A DNA stretch of 64,000 nucleotides. Origin: Blepharisma japonicum (Eukaryota; Ciliophora; Heterotrichea; Heterotrichida; Blepharismidae). The stretch spans positions 62,001 to 126,000 of the forward strand of contig CATKHK010000005.1 in the NCBI GenBank assembly GCA_949751835.1, written 5' to 3'. Both the position numbers and the translations under genes were made by a program. Under the pieces are notes generated by a model. It did not search any database, had not been told where the DNA came from, and saw only the letters and a list, made by a program, of their open reading frames with translations. How positions within the stretch are numbered: the stretch's first letter is position 1; each line of letters starts with the position of its first letter. Of this stretch, positions 10,573 to 22,700 are shown in pieces.

Positions 10573-12777
10573 CTAATTAATAGACTTCAGAGGAGCATAA
10601 CTTTCGAGAGAGATCAGCTCAGATGTGCTTGATCTTTCAATCTCGAAATCTTTTTGGTCTCGTGGGAACACAAAAAATACAAAAAATGGAGTCAGCATTA
10701 CAAAAATGTGCCAGCAGGAGTGAGTCTAAATAAAATATACGATGTAATAATTGTCATTTAATTCAAGAAATCGGCTTGTTAAAGCAAGAGCAAAGCTCAC
10801 AATAGCAGCCAGTGCCCATTTCAAATTAATAAGCTTGCTTGTAACAAAAAACCACTTAACTTGATGCCAACTCCAACATTTATTTTCTTTTCGCTTCGAA
10901 AGCATCATAATTATATAGATATATCTAGATATTGGAATCAGCCCAGCAATCAATGGAGGCTACATATTTTTTACCATAAATGTGACTAGTGTCCCACGAA
11001 AAGCTGTATTAAGCCCAATATATAGTAATAGCACAAATAAAAATACATAAGCAGCTGTTTTTACATTTGGATTTTTTAGTCTTGAGATATGAACCAAGCA
11101 GACCATAATACTCATATAGCTCAATAAAAAATCAACCAATAGAAGTGTCATAGGTTCGAAATTGAAACAGTAATATTGCCAGTCACAGGTATGGTAGATC
11201 ATGCTTGCGATCATATTTGAGCCATATACAGCAATTTCTCCATAGTATAAATAAATAAAGCCAACAACCAATGCTGGTATCATTGCAAGATTTGAGGTGA
11301 TTAGAAAAGTTAACCCAAGATCATAAATGGTATCACTAAAAGCTGTTTTTTCACAGTAAGGACCTGCAGTGTTTCTCATACAATAGCAGGTATATACGAT
11401 TTCGTTATATAAGTAATAATACTCTGAGTGGCAGATATTGTCGCCTACTTTAGTGCGGAATATGCCAAGTTGGTAATATATAGGAGAGTTTATAGAGGCA
11501 AGTGAGTTGAATTTGAAAGAGGCATAATTCATACCTTTTTTCAAGTATCGAAATTCTATTACAATTGAAATTCCTGAGGATTCTTTTATAACTTTACAGT
11601 AAACGTCAGAGGTTTTGCAGTTAGTGAATGATAGATATGAGCTTGTATTGGTTGGAGGACTTCCAAGCTGGATTTTGATTTCAAAATCTTCATTTAATAG
11701 ATTGTAAATTGTATTTTCATCTAAAGTACTGTTATATATTCTCAGCTTTGCTCCAAATCTTTCATCAGTATGATCAGGTAGCACCATAAATCTATGATAC
11801 TGTACATCTGACTCAGAATTAAAGCTCCCAGTGAAATCCATCTTAATATCACCATCTGAAAGAGTAGTATAGCTTTTCACTGAGTCTTGGTAAGCTAGGC
11901 TATTGCCAATCACCATATTTCCATCTTTATCTCACTCATAATCTAGTATGTCAATTTCATAGCTAAAAGATGTATCATTTGCAGAAAAGAACAGAAGATG
12001 CCAAAAGCCAGGTCTAGGGCTTTGGATAATAATTCGCCCTGGCTCAGTAAATGTCCATGAATAATTTTCATTCAAAGAATTTACAAATATGAAATTGTCT
12101 GGGCTTGCCGTCAAATTTAAGCTACTGACGACGCCTGAGACACTTATTATTAAAGATTCAGACCCAGATGGCACTTCATATATGATTGGCTGAGTAGGCA
12201 CACTAATAGTACCACTCTGAGTGTTTAGAACTTCAATATCACACTGTGGTTCTTGCTGAGAATAAAACCCGCTTAATAAATATTGAGACGAGGTGGCAAA
12301 CTGCGATTCACAGTAATAAGCCCACGTCTTTATCTTATAGCTCCATCCATAAACTGTATAAGCTGGCATTAGATGGCTTTGATCTAATAAGCCTCCATCT
12401 AATCTTAACACAAAATAATTAGCCTTTTTGGGGTATGGAATATCTATTTTAGATTTCCAATCTTCACTGCTTTTGAGCTCGAATTTATAATCATAGAATT
12501 CCTCATCTGGAACTGCATCAAACCTTATGTAAACAACTGGCTTTGGAGTTGGATACTCAGTTAAATCCTCATCTAGATCAGTCAATTTGATTTGAACTGA
12601 GAGCTGTAGGAGTGACTGAGAAACGGGAATAGGAATATTTTGATAGCAAATTTGCATTTTCTTGCAGAGATTTGTCGCACTTTCGTAAACATGAGTGGAA
12701 TTTTCCAAAGCAAATGCTACTGATATTAGAAGCCAAAACATATTATTTTGAATTATCTGGAAACGCATATCATACAA
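10573..12777 (-). CDS. PGAP6/TMEM8-like multi-pass membrane protein (CREST superfamily)
   Basis: About 724 residues from three exons (12777-10975, 10959-10741, 10725-10573). It has an N-terminal signal-like segment (MFWLLISVAFA), a large extracellular part, an EGF-like CYCMRNTAGPYCE knot, then about seven membrane helices. The helical part carries the TMEM8/PGAP6 pattern: TSNLAMIPA, YYGE, SMIYHTCDW, a later D in VDFLLSYMS and, after the second intron, THSCWHIF. These His/Asp/Ser positions make up the CREST metal-dependent hydrolase site. PGAP6 is a GPI-specific phospholipase A2 that releases GPI-anchored proteins, plausible in a ciliate with GPI surface antigens. Start could be nine bases downstream (MRFQII). 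TAG stop. Confidence 0.78.
10726..10740 (-). other. 15-nt intron
   Basis: Minus-strand GTATATTTTATTTAG. Its in-frame TAG would end the protein just before the conserved HSCWH motif, so splicing is needed. Phase 0. Confidence 0.9.
10960..10974 (-). other. 15-nt intron
   Basis: Minus-strand GTAAAAAATATGTAG. It carries an in-frame TAG between two membrane segments of the PGAP6-like protein; removal keeps the frame. Phase 0. Confidence 0.9.
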
Positions 12778-13118
12778 TGTGCAGAAATTTTTTCACCAAA
12801 CAGAAAGAATATAGATAATAAATTTTATAGATTTGATAATTTTATAACATTTTACTAGATTTTCTGAGCAAATTTCCATTTAAGAAAGATGCCATATTAT
12901 TTTAAAACTACCGATATCAAGTTTCTCCTATTATGGTATTAATTATGTCTTATGTTATGCCATTCTTGCACGATTCAAAGAGCCTTCTTTAAATCAATCT
13001 TAAAAAATTTTTAAATTTTCTTATAAATTATTTTTAAAAATTTGCATTAAAATTTATATAGAAAATGAAATTATTAGTTAAATATAGCGATTTTCATTTA
13101 TATATGAAACTAAACTTG
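12778..13118. other. AT-rich intergenic stretch, no gene seen
   Basis: 341 bases between two minus-strand genes. Contains many stops in every frame; presumably the promoter of the PGAP6-like gene and the 3' flank of the B-box gene. Confidence 0.55.
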
Positions 13119-14138
13119 CTAATTATACCCTTGTTTTATATCCTGTGCTTTTACAAAATAATGAAATCCAGTCCCTAAATGCTTCGGAGGTATATGAGGG
13201 TCTTTCGCAAAAAAAGGCGCAGAATGGTCTCTTTGGTTCATCCTGCAGAACGTATTAACATTAGTTTCATCAATAGGAACCTTACAAAAATAGCAAAACA
13301 GCTGCATATTAGAAAGCCTATCAAGGTATTTATCAGTCAGCCTCGATCATTGCAGAATTTCTCTTTTTACAGTCCCTTCTGAATTTCTCATTTCCCCGGC
13401 CATAATATCTCAGAGAATTTCATTTTTCGCCTGATTCAAAGTTTCAAGCCTCTGCAGCGCCCTTGACCTATTTCTCCACTCCAATAGTTCTGTAGGTATA
13501 CTCGATACATCAAATTCGCTTTCAGGCGGTAGCTGTTTATTAGCCAACATAACTAGATCATTAATCAATTTTTTGTAATTTTGTAAAAATAAAATCATAT
13601 CATTCCCTTTGACTAATTCTAAAGCTTGCTCCATAATTTCTACATCTGCATGGACTGAAGCTTGCTCTTTTGATAATTGGGAAACTGCAGGGGCTGTATA
13701 TAGTTCTAATCTTCTGAGCATGCTAGAATGTGTTTCATTTAGCTCGTTTTCGATTAATCCACAAGCTTTGCTGAGTTCTCCGATATTTCTGTTTCTTTCT
13801 TCTATGCGGAGTTCGAGGAGTTTCTTTTTTGAATATCCTCGTTGTGATAAAAGGGCTTGCAATTGGCTGCTTTGTATTCGGTAAACTTCTATAAGAGGTT
13901 TTAGTTGATGATAAGCAGAGTGATGAGTAGGGATACAGAGAGAGCAGAGCATTAGGGAACAAGTTTCACAAAACATTGTAAATGGCTCTTCATGATCTTT
14001 ACATTTAATTTGGGATTGAGAGGGCACTGTGGTATGTGTAGAAGGATGACGATTTGTTTCACATGATATGCAAAAATGCTTTTTACAGCCTAAACAGTAT
14101 ACAGAACTTGTTGCAGTTTGGCAAGCTTCACAGTTCAT
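13119..14138 (-). CDS. Tandem B-box zinc-finger coiled-coil protein
   Basis: 339 residues through TGA-Trp codons at 13410-13412 and 13347-13349. Residues 2-38 form a first B-box (CEAC, CLGC, CISC, then His pair) and 45-88 a second (CKDH, CETC, CSLC, HH). A coiled coil follows at about 100-200. This is the B-box/coiled-coil core of TRIM proteins without an N-terminal RING, so ubiquitin-ligase activity is not supported. A third cysteine cluster (CYFCKVP, CRM, H) near residue 278 may bind zinc. TAG stop. Confidence 0.78.
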
Positions 14139-14413
14139 TTATATTTAAATAATTCTTTATAATTAATGGGTTTCACCTAGAAGATTTATAGGAATTGGCT
14201 GTTGATAAAGGAATTAGTCTTTTGTTATCAAGAATTTAATATTTTAAATTTAAATATTATTGTATGATTTTTTAAAAAAGAGGTATAGATTCTAAGCATT
14301 ATTTACCAGCTGTTTTTAAAAACTCTTATAAGATAATTACATATAAACCACTTAACACCAAATTTTTGTAAGTAAAATTCAAAAAAATAAATAATTTATA
14401 ATTAATAAAAATA

Positions 14414-16438
14414 ATGTATACAAATCGAGGTTTTATGCAGCGAGAATATTCACACCCCTACAAATACTTATCCCAAAGTAACTCTACATCTTTAAGCCCA
14501 AAGCCTAAACATAGATGATTAGAAGAACCAAAAATCCAAATTTCCAATCCTTATCCGTCTTCCTACAGTCCAGTTACTCACAATAAAATCCAAAGAAATT
14601 CTAGCCAAAGCAAAATAACTCCAGTCAATTTTTTTTCCTCATTAGAAGGCAAAAAAGACTTTATTAAAGAAACTCGTGAAGAAAAATATAATAATTCTGC
14701 TTATACTTCTAATACAGAGCTTCATTTAGCTAAAAGCATGCCACGGTTACCAGAATTGTCATCTCCACAAGATACAGCAAGAAATTATTCCAGAACAATA
14801 AATTCTAATATTTATGATGAAGTTTCTATTAGAAAACCAGTCTATGCAATTGACGCAGTTTTTGAAATATATGGCGTTGGGTATGCTTATGCTACAAAAA
14901 CTGGCTATGGTCACCCATTAGGAATGGGATTTTTAATAACAAAAACCCTAGCAATGACTGCTCATTCAGTCATTCCTGACGAAGAAGTAGCAACCCGATG
15001 CTTTGCGAGGTTTACAGACAATTTATATGAAGCTCACCATTTTGATGCTGGCCGTTTCTTCTATACCAACCGAGGGCTGAATTTTACAATTGTGGGGTTT
15101 ATGCTGAGCGAAGAAAGTATAAAGCCTAGACTTCCATTAGAAATACGTGAAGCTTTTCAGCTAAAAGATGGAGATGGGATTGCTTATTTAAACTCAGGAA
15201 CAGTCCCAAGAATAGTTACTCATATAGATAATGACGTATTTAGCTACACTGCAGGGAATTACATATCTCCTGGTATGCCGATTTTTACAACTGATTGAAG
15301 AATACAAGGAATCCATCATACTTGCACAAATTCTTACAGGTTTAATCAAGGGACACGAATTGATGCAGTAATAAGGACACTTGTGAATATTAAAGAAATT
15401 GCGACACATCCTGAGCTGGATTTGCTCCTGTCTGATTATGCAAAAGCATTTGGGGAAGGTTGGGATAGTACCAAAGCGACGTTTGGGGATTCAAGATATA
15501 TGTATTGAATTGAGTGATATAATAGAAATATTTATAGATATGACATACCTTTGGAAAGATGAACTTGTGTTAAAATCAGCAATTTAGAAGAATTTTTAAG
15601 AAATGAGCCATCCTCGTGAAATTTTAATTGAGGCTGCAGATTGGTTTATGTCCCTGACGGAAGTTTTTATATCATTGGAGGAGTAGGACATGAACTAAGC
15701 AGCACCAAAGCAGACGTATTTTATTTTGCTTCAGAAACTAGAGAGCTCTCCAGACAAGCTTCCATGCTTGAAAGAAGAGAAGGACCAGCTGTCGTCTATA
15801 GGCAAAATTACTTATATGTAATGGGTGGAAAATACAGTTACAACACTTGTGAAAAATATTCAATCACAGACAATACCTGAACCCATTTTTCTCCTATGAT
15901 TCATGGACGGTTTGAGCCAGTCGCTTCTCTGCTTCAAGGTGAAGAATACATGTACGTAATTGGTGGCTACCCTCAAGAACTTGTAGGAAGATCAATAGAG
16001 CGCTACATTTTTAGAGAAGACCGATGAGAAACTTTACAAATTCTTCTCCCAGTGCCTTGTCTCCATTCTGGGATATATCCTGTAAACTACCAAAAAATCG
16101 CCATACTTGGTGGCCGTTTTTCAAGATCAGTCTTTATTTTTGACGTCACAGAAACTCAGCTGGGGAATACCCTTTCACAAGCCCAGGACGAAATGTTCAG
16201 AATATATGAGATTGAAAGCTTCCCTGACCAACTAGAAACAGTTTACCCTCTTGTTTACTATAAAGAGGACAACAAAATTTACTTCATAAAATCAGTCCAA
16301 GGCGAATCCCCTACGGTGCTATTTTATCCATACCGTAGCTTTATGAGAGGGCCAGCTCAAAATCCTATAGAATATCGTAGAACAGTAAAATTGCCACCAA
16401 TAAATACGAATTCGTATATAACATTTAAACGTAAATAA
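14414..16438 (+). CDS. Trypsin-like pseudo-peptidase fused to Kelch repeats
   Basis: 674 residues in one frame through about ten TGA-Trp codons. Residues about 150-330 have the trypsin-fold order: GMGFLITKTLAMTAHSV (His at about 184), LNFTIV where a DxAxV Asp is expected (Asn at about 223), SPGMPIF (285-291) and IQGIHHTC. In active relatives the last motif is PGMSGSPIF, so the catalytic Ser appears lost with a three-residue deletion. Residues about 405-650 hold Kelch-type blades (IIGGVGHE, VMGGKYSY, VIGGYPQE, ILGGRFSR). The protease is therefore probably a binding fold. Known family roles do not give a function for the fusion. The stop overlaps the next ATG by one base (TAATG). Confidence 0.75.
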
Positions 16439-18120
16439 TGTCTAAAAAGAAAGATTATTTAGCTCAGGAGCAAGAGTCTGCTGCTTTTCTTGCAAAGGCA
16501 AAAATTATGTAGTTAAATTCGGTTACTGTGCAGAGAAAAAAGGATTCGTCAGTGAAGCATCATAAGTTTGAGCTATTGCATCATATGCAAACTTTAAAGC
16601 AAAGAAGAGCTGCTTTAGAAGCTGATCTAGGATTATTTATTGAAGAAAAAGGCTTAAAAACGATTATTGAAGAAGAAAAAGGATTGAGCGCTGAAAGAGA
16701 TGAGTTTTCGGATGGAATAAGGACTGAAATATCAGGGTGCAAAGAAATTCTTGAAAGTTTAAAAATCCAATGAAATCACATTTTGGCGTTAAAAAACCAA
16801 GGGAAAAGTATAGAAGCAAGGAAAATTTGGAAAGATAGGATAGAAACAGTGAGGCAATTTTTAGAAGAAATTAATGCTCATTTTAAGGAAAGAAGCGAAT
16901 ATCTAAAAGAATCCCAAAATGATATAGAAATTCCAAATCTGCAGATTGATGAAGAATTCCCAGAGCCTGACCAATTTTTAGATTCTATTCCTATTGGAGT
17001 TCCAGGGTATCTTTTATATAGAGTTAACACAGAATCAATAAAATCTGAATACTCAAAAGCTTTAGCAATTGTTAATGAAACCTTTGAGTTCCAACTTCAA
17101 CAAATAGAAGAAGCTATACAGAATTGGCCTCAAGATTCTCATGAAAGATTTATGGCTGTTTATAAACAATATATAGAAAATGGCAAACCACGTGAAAGAT
17201 ATATGGAAATGCTCAAATTTCATTTCCCTACACTTTCAAGGCAGGAACTTGAAAATCATGACAGAGTCGTAGAAAAAATTAGATGGAATAAAAAGCATAG
17301 GAAAAATATTTTAAAAGACTGAATAAGGCATAGGGTGGCTTTAAAAGAAGCTGCAGAAAATATGCTGGCAAGCATTATGGATACAGCAATAGAAAGATTT
17401 AATAAAGAATTAGAATTTGTAAAACAACAAAAGCAGCTTGATAGACTAGGAAAAGAGATTGACGAAAAAAGACCTGAATACTTACAGAAACTTGAAGAAA
17501 AACAGAGAAAGGAGCAGGAATTAAAGCAAAAAGAGCTTGAAGAAAATCAAAAAAAAATAGAAAGCAGCAAAATTCATCAAGAAAAAATAAAAAAGCAAGC
17601 TGGTGAATACAAAGAAAAAAAAATGAAAATTGCAAGTCAGGAGAAAAGTCTTAAAGTCCAAAAAGAAATCCAAGAAAACTCAAAGCAGAAAGATTTAATT
17701 ATTAAAAACAAGCCAAAAGTAAATGAAAGACAAGTTAAAGCAAAAATAAAGCAGCAAGAAATACAAGATAAAAAAGAACAGAAAAGGATTGAGCAAATTA
17801 TTGATAACCAAAGAATTGAAGCTGCAGTTCAAGCTTATTCACATATACCACAGGTTGAATTAGACAGAGAAAGAGTTCAAAAGAATACGAAATCAAAAGA
17901 AGCCAAGTTTGTAAAATATGATAAAGCTGACCAGGTCAAATTATTCCCACAAACTGGATTTACTGCAGAAAATTTAATGAAAGATATGAGATATAGGATT
18001 TCAAGCATGCTTAATGATGCTGGACTGGCCACTACTGAATATGGCAAGCGTATAATAAACGCTGCTCCTCCTATGAGAGAACCGAGAAGGGATACTGTTG
18101 GATCATTAAAATTTAATTAA
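16438..18120 (+). CDS. Coiled-coil protein, CCDC148-like
   Basis: About 555 residues after removing one 15-nt candidate intron (16498-16512). Residues about 185-295 (RFMAVYKQYIENG, RERYMEML, WNKKHRKNILKDW) resemble the conserved middle of CCDC148, a poorly known coiled-coil protein of ciliated organisms. The rest is Glu/Lys/Gln-rich coiled coil with a conserved-looking C-terminal segment (GFTAENLMKDMRYRISSML). The assignment is from memory of the pattern and is moderate. If the intron is not real, the first usable ATG is at about 16585. It begins on the last base of the upstream stop codon. TAA stop. Confidence 0.6.
16498..16512 (+). other. 15-nt GC-AG intron (candidate)
   Basis: GCAAAAATTATGTAG. 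It contains the only in-frame stop between the ATG at 16438 and the rest of the gene. It fits the local consensus (A at position 10, TAG end) and differs from GTAAAAAATATGTAG of the PGAP6-like gene at few positions, but has GC instead of GT. Confidence 0.6.
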
Positions 18121-18433
18121 TGCTTTTCTATGAAAAAAATGAGAATTTTTATTTAAAATGTTAAAATCAAATAGTTTCATAGTTTTACTTATAAGATATT
18201 TGAGTAATATAAAGAGAAAATTGCCTATTTTTCATAATATAGAAAACTTTGAAGGAAAAAGGAGATACTTCTCTTTTCTATTATTAAATACTTAATTTAT
18301 AAAAATGAAGGAAACAAAGCAAAATGAAAAATTATTGGCTAATCTGATGTATAAATAATTAGTCGCCAAATTATGGGAGACACTACTCTTTAAAAACTCA
18401 AACTGACAAAAACGTGATATTTAAATAATAAAA
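18121..18433. other. AT-rich intergenic stretch, no gene seen
   Basis: 313 bases between co-directional genes, stops in all frames, no RNA gene recognised. Confidence 0.55.
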
Positions 18434-19711
18434 ATGAGAAGAATGCTTACATCATTGAGAGTTACCTTTGTAACTAATAAGACAAGCAATAGATTAGGAA
18501 TATCCCAAGAACTATTCAATAGGTATCGACAATGTGAATTAGCCTTTGCAATTTTCGCAAACATTGGTGTTGTTACATCTATCATTGATTATGAAACATC
18601 ATACTCTTCATCCAGAAATCATTATAATTGCCACCAAGAACACACCCAAAATATTCATAAGGTAATTACGCTTTTTTCTAGCTTGATAGCTATGATATTT
18701 TTGTTTCTTAAGCACTCCCAGAAAGAAATCTGGATCGATTACCAAAGAGAAACAGAAAAAATACTTAATAAAAGCAGGACACGACCATATTTCTCTACCC
18801 TTGCTGTGAACGAAAAACAGTCCACAAAAATTGCAAGGATTATAGAAATTGCAAGCCTTTGTATGTTTCCTTATCCTTATTTAAATGGAAATATTATTAT
18901 CCCAATGCGATGACAATTTCAAGACTTGCATGCTTGCTATACATTAGATGAATTAATGTACGCTTTGATTTTTATACGAATCTTATTCTTATTTAAAGCG
19001 CTTTCGAATTATACGATATATAAAGATCACTTAGCTAGAAGATACTGTACGTTTTATAGGACAAGTGCTAATGCAAGGTTCTCATTTAAATGTATAATTG
19101 CGAAATATCCTCTTAGTGTTATCATAATCTGTATGACAGTTCCAGCTCTCATAGTCCTAGGACTTATTCTCAGGATTTTTGAAAGACCATTCGACGACCT
19201 TACAGGCCAAGATTTTCAAGACGTAACAAATGCGTTTTGGGTATGTACGACATTTTTAATAGGGGAGGGTTTCACAACTTTTGTTCCAGCATCTTTATTA
19301 TCTCAATGCATTCTTGCGATTTGTTTTCTTATCGGGTCAATCATTTATACCTTGACTTTACTTACACTATGAAATAAAATTAGTATGAATGATAAGCAAG
19401 AAACTGTCTTTGTGAACATACAAAAAGCTGATGCTGCAGCTATGCTAATATGTGGAGGTTTCTCTTATTATTTATCAAAAATAAAGCATGGTTCTAAAAG
19501 TTTTCTTACAGAAAAAGCTTTAGAAAAACTCTATCGATATGCAGATCTTTTTAAAGAAAAAAAATCAGAAATTTTGACTATGAACTCTAACAAAAACAGG
19601 GACTTATTAGAGCTAAATTCAGCAGTACAAGATATTGAAAATAAACTGGGTAAGCTTGTAGATATACATAAGCAGATCATGCTTTTGTTTGAAACACCAA
19701 ATAAACTATAA
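18434..19711 (+). CDS. SK-like six-helix cation channel with atypical filter
   Basis: 425 residues through TGA-Trp codons near 18911 and 19370. The order is that of small-conductance calcium-activated potassium channels: N-terminal helices, a pore loop at about 265-285, last helix, a 70-residue calmodulin-binding-like region (QKADAAAMLICGGFSYYL) and a short C-terminal coiled coil. The pore loop reads CTTFLIGEGFTTFVP; SK channels have TFLSIGYGDMVP. The Tyr and Asp of the K+ signature GYGD are Glu and Phe here (residues 277-280), so K+ selectivity cannot be assumed. It probably sits in the cell or ciliary membrane and may be gated by calcium/calmodulin. TAA stop. Confidence 0.72.
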
Positions 19712-19734
19712 ATTTACATTTAATCTAATTAAAT

Positions 19735-22700
19735 ATGGATTTGCCTGAACATCTTTACAATTGACTTCAAACACTTGGAATTATACCTTATAGCGATAAC
19801 GCTGAATCTGACCGTTATTCCCTTCCTGAAGAAGTTGTAGAAAGCTTGGAGTCCGGAGACTGTGTAACACTTCTCGTTAAACACTTAAATCAAATAAAAG
19901 TAACTGCAATATAGAATAACTTTGAGAGACTTACAACACCTATCCCTGAATTAAACACTCTCAAGCCAGTAACAAACCTTTCAGCTAAACTCTATAACTG
20001 AAATATCATTGCCCAAGCTCTTCAACTTTTAGGTGTCACTATCGATCCTGACACAAAAAGCTTAATTGTTGCTGGAGACCGAGAAATGATTACTGAAGTC
20101 CTTGAACAAATTTATCAAGCTGCCAAGCCACAAGCTGTAAATCCTACCCCGCAGCCTACACAAGTGTATAAAAAAGCTATCACAACTTCAGAAGGAGGCG
20201 TAATCATTGACTCAATTGACTCAAGTAAGCCTTTATTTGAAGCTGACACTTGTTTGGAGTTTTTTATTCTCTCATTTTGTCACAATTTTAATATCACTCC
20301 TAAACAAGCGGCTGGACTACTTACTCAAGGCTATAAATATTTAGCTCATATTGTAGCAAAAGGGCTAAAAGGAGACTTTGAGCCTGTGATTATATGGCTT
20401 CAAGATATATATTCAAATACCGAAAGATTACATGGACTTATCCAAAATGAAATTTCTGGAGGCTCAATGAATTTTGTGTTATCTGCTTTTAAACCTGGGC
20501 TGATTTCTAAAGAAATGGAAGCTTCCCAATGGACTTATAGGGTATACTCCAAGCTATGTCTCGAGCTTGCTGAAAATGACTCGTTAAAAGAAGCTTGGAA
20601 TTGGTTCATTAGTGACACTTCCTGCATTGAATTGTGCCTTAAAAGCTTAAAAAGACATGGGAATGCAATTTTTCCAAATTTAGTTGAATTTTTGCTGCAG
20701 ATTGGCCAGCAGAACTATGTGGAATTATTTACTTTGCATTTAAGAAATTCCATTCCAGACTCAAAAGAGTATTTAAATTTAATGAATGATTTTTTACCTC
20801 TGCTTTCAGAAAGCCAAACTGCATATGATGAAATTGCAGATTCTGGAGTTATAGGATATTGACTAGAACTAGGGATGAGAGAAGCGGAGTCTGGGCAAAA
20901 CCACGACCCTGGGACAAGAAGCTGTGCATTGTATTTTTTACTGCATTTATTGACAGAGTTTTTTTCAAAAATATCGAGTAATGAAATTCTAGTCAATGCA
21001 GTCTTATCATTATTAAATAGAACATGTAGGGATGAAAGCAAGGCTCTTCAAAATATGGCTGTCGGCATGCTGTTTCTCTTACTTGAATTTTTTGCTGGAG
21101 AAAAAAGCAATTACGCCCCAATTGTGTATAGAACCCTCACATTTTTGCTTGTAGAAAATTACTCACATAATGAAATGAGAGAATATTTAGAATGCAATTT
21201 CAGGATGACTTATAAAACAATTGGGTCAATACCGGTAGGAGTTTTATTGGAGCCGCTTGTCAAAAGACTTCAGCTGAGCGAGGTCCATTTAGACGTTTTT
21301 GATTTTGATTTTTTAGTGGCGCTTTCGCAGCACCCAAGTTTGACTGTAAAGCACGCAATCCAGCTTATTGATATTGTAGGGAAAACATATTTAAATGATT
21401 TAATACGGTCCCGAGCTTGTGGAGTGCCATTTACTTATTTAGCTGATCGATTTGTTGAAACTGAAGCTATGCAGGATTATTTATATATGTTTTCTCGATA
21501 TTCTCTGAATTTGGTATTAACATGTGAACAGCAGAATTATCAAGTAAAACAAGGAAACCCAAAAAATAAACACTCGATTTCTGAAGCACAAATGGACGAG
21601 CTTAGACAGCAGAGAAATTTGATATTAGACATGATAAGTTGAATTATTCAACAATGGCAAGAAACCTTAAATGAGAAGCTTAAAAATCTTTTATTGCAGA
21701 CAAATTATGCCTTTTTCCAAGTTCTCGGGTTGAATTGTAAAAGCATTCTTGAAGTTTTAAGCCTTTTTGGAGAGCCGGAACAGCTAGTTAAATCATTTGA
21801 CCAAGAAAATGCAGAACTTATTGTCCCACATGAAGAAGAAGGTGAAGACGAAGATGCCAAAGGCTCTGAAAACTATCAAATTGTGCCTGTAGAAGAAAGA
21901 AGCTCAGAAGGACAAGGAAATAAAGAAAAAAAGGGGGGGTTTCCATGAGATAGAGCTTTTTCTGATATAGAAAAAGCAAAGAAAAAAAGACTAGAAAAAG
22001 AACTTAAAGCTAAAGAAGACGAGGAAAAAAAACAAAAAGCATTAGAACAGAATAGAAAAAAGTTACAAAAACAGCTTGAAATAAGAAAAGTTGAACAAGG
22101 GAGACATCGAGATGCTAACGATATTTCAATGTATGAAGAAGGAGTTGCTACTAAATACATAGCACCTCCAGATGAAATTACATTAAAAGAATTCAGCTCT
22201 GCTGAGTCAGACGAACAAGAAGCTATAGATTTACTATTGAAAAAGTATTCGAGAGTATTTAAAATACTTTTCACTAAATATTCTGGAACTGGGCATGCAA
22301 GAAAAAATGGAGCTGTATCTTCTTTTGATTATTTAGCAGACAGAAAATCGAAATTAACTGAAGCAGAAATGATTAAAGTTTTAATTGATCATAATGTCAT
22401 TCCAAAATTGCTTACAAAAGAAGAACTAAAAACTATCATGAAAACTTATCTTTTGAAAATAGTCAAACAAAATGATTTAACAAACGTTGACTATGATGGG
22501 TTTAAAGGATTATTTTGCCAAATTGCTTGGTTTATATATTCAAGGAATCCTCATGATTTTAGCCACTTGCCAGCAATAATCCCAATCCAAACGTTGCTAG
22601 ATTTTATGAGAGACGATATGAAAGAAAAAGGATTTTCAACTGAAATGTATGATGACCCTGATCCAGGAACTGGCGATAAAGATGTTGTCAAAAAATTAAA

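Noticed and set aside
15641-16438. Independent Kelch-only gene starting at 15641
   Set aside because: The start would be TTG, and the frame is open upstream into the protease-like domain using TGA as Trp, so it is one gene.
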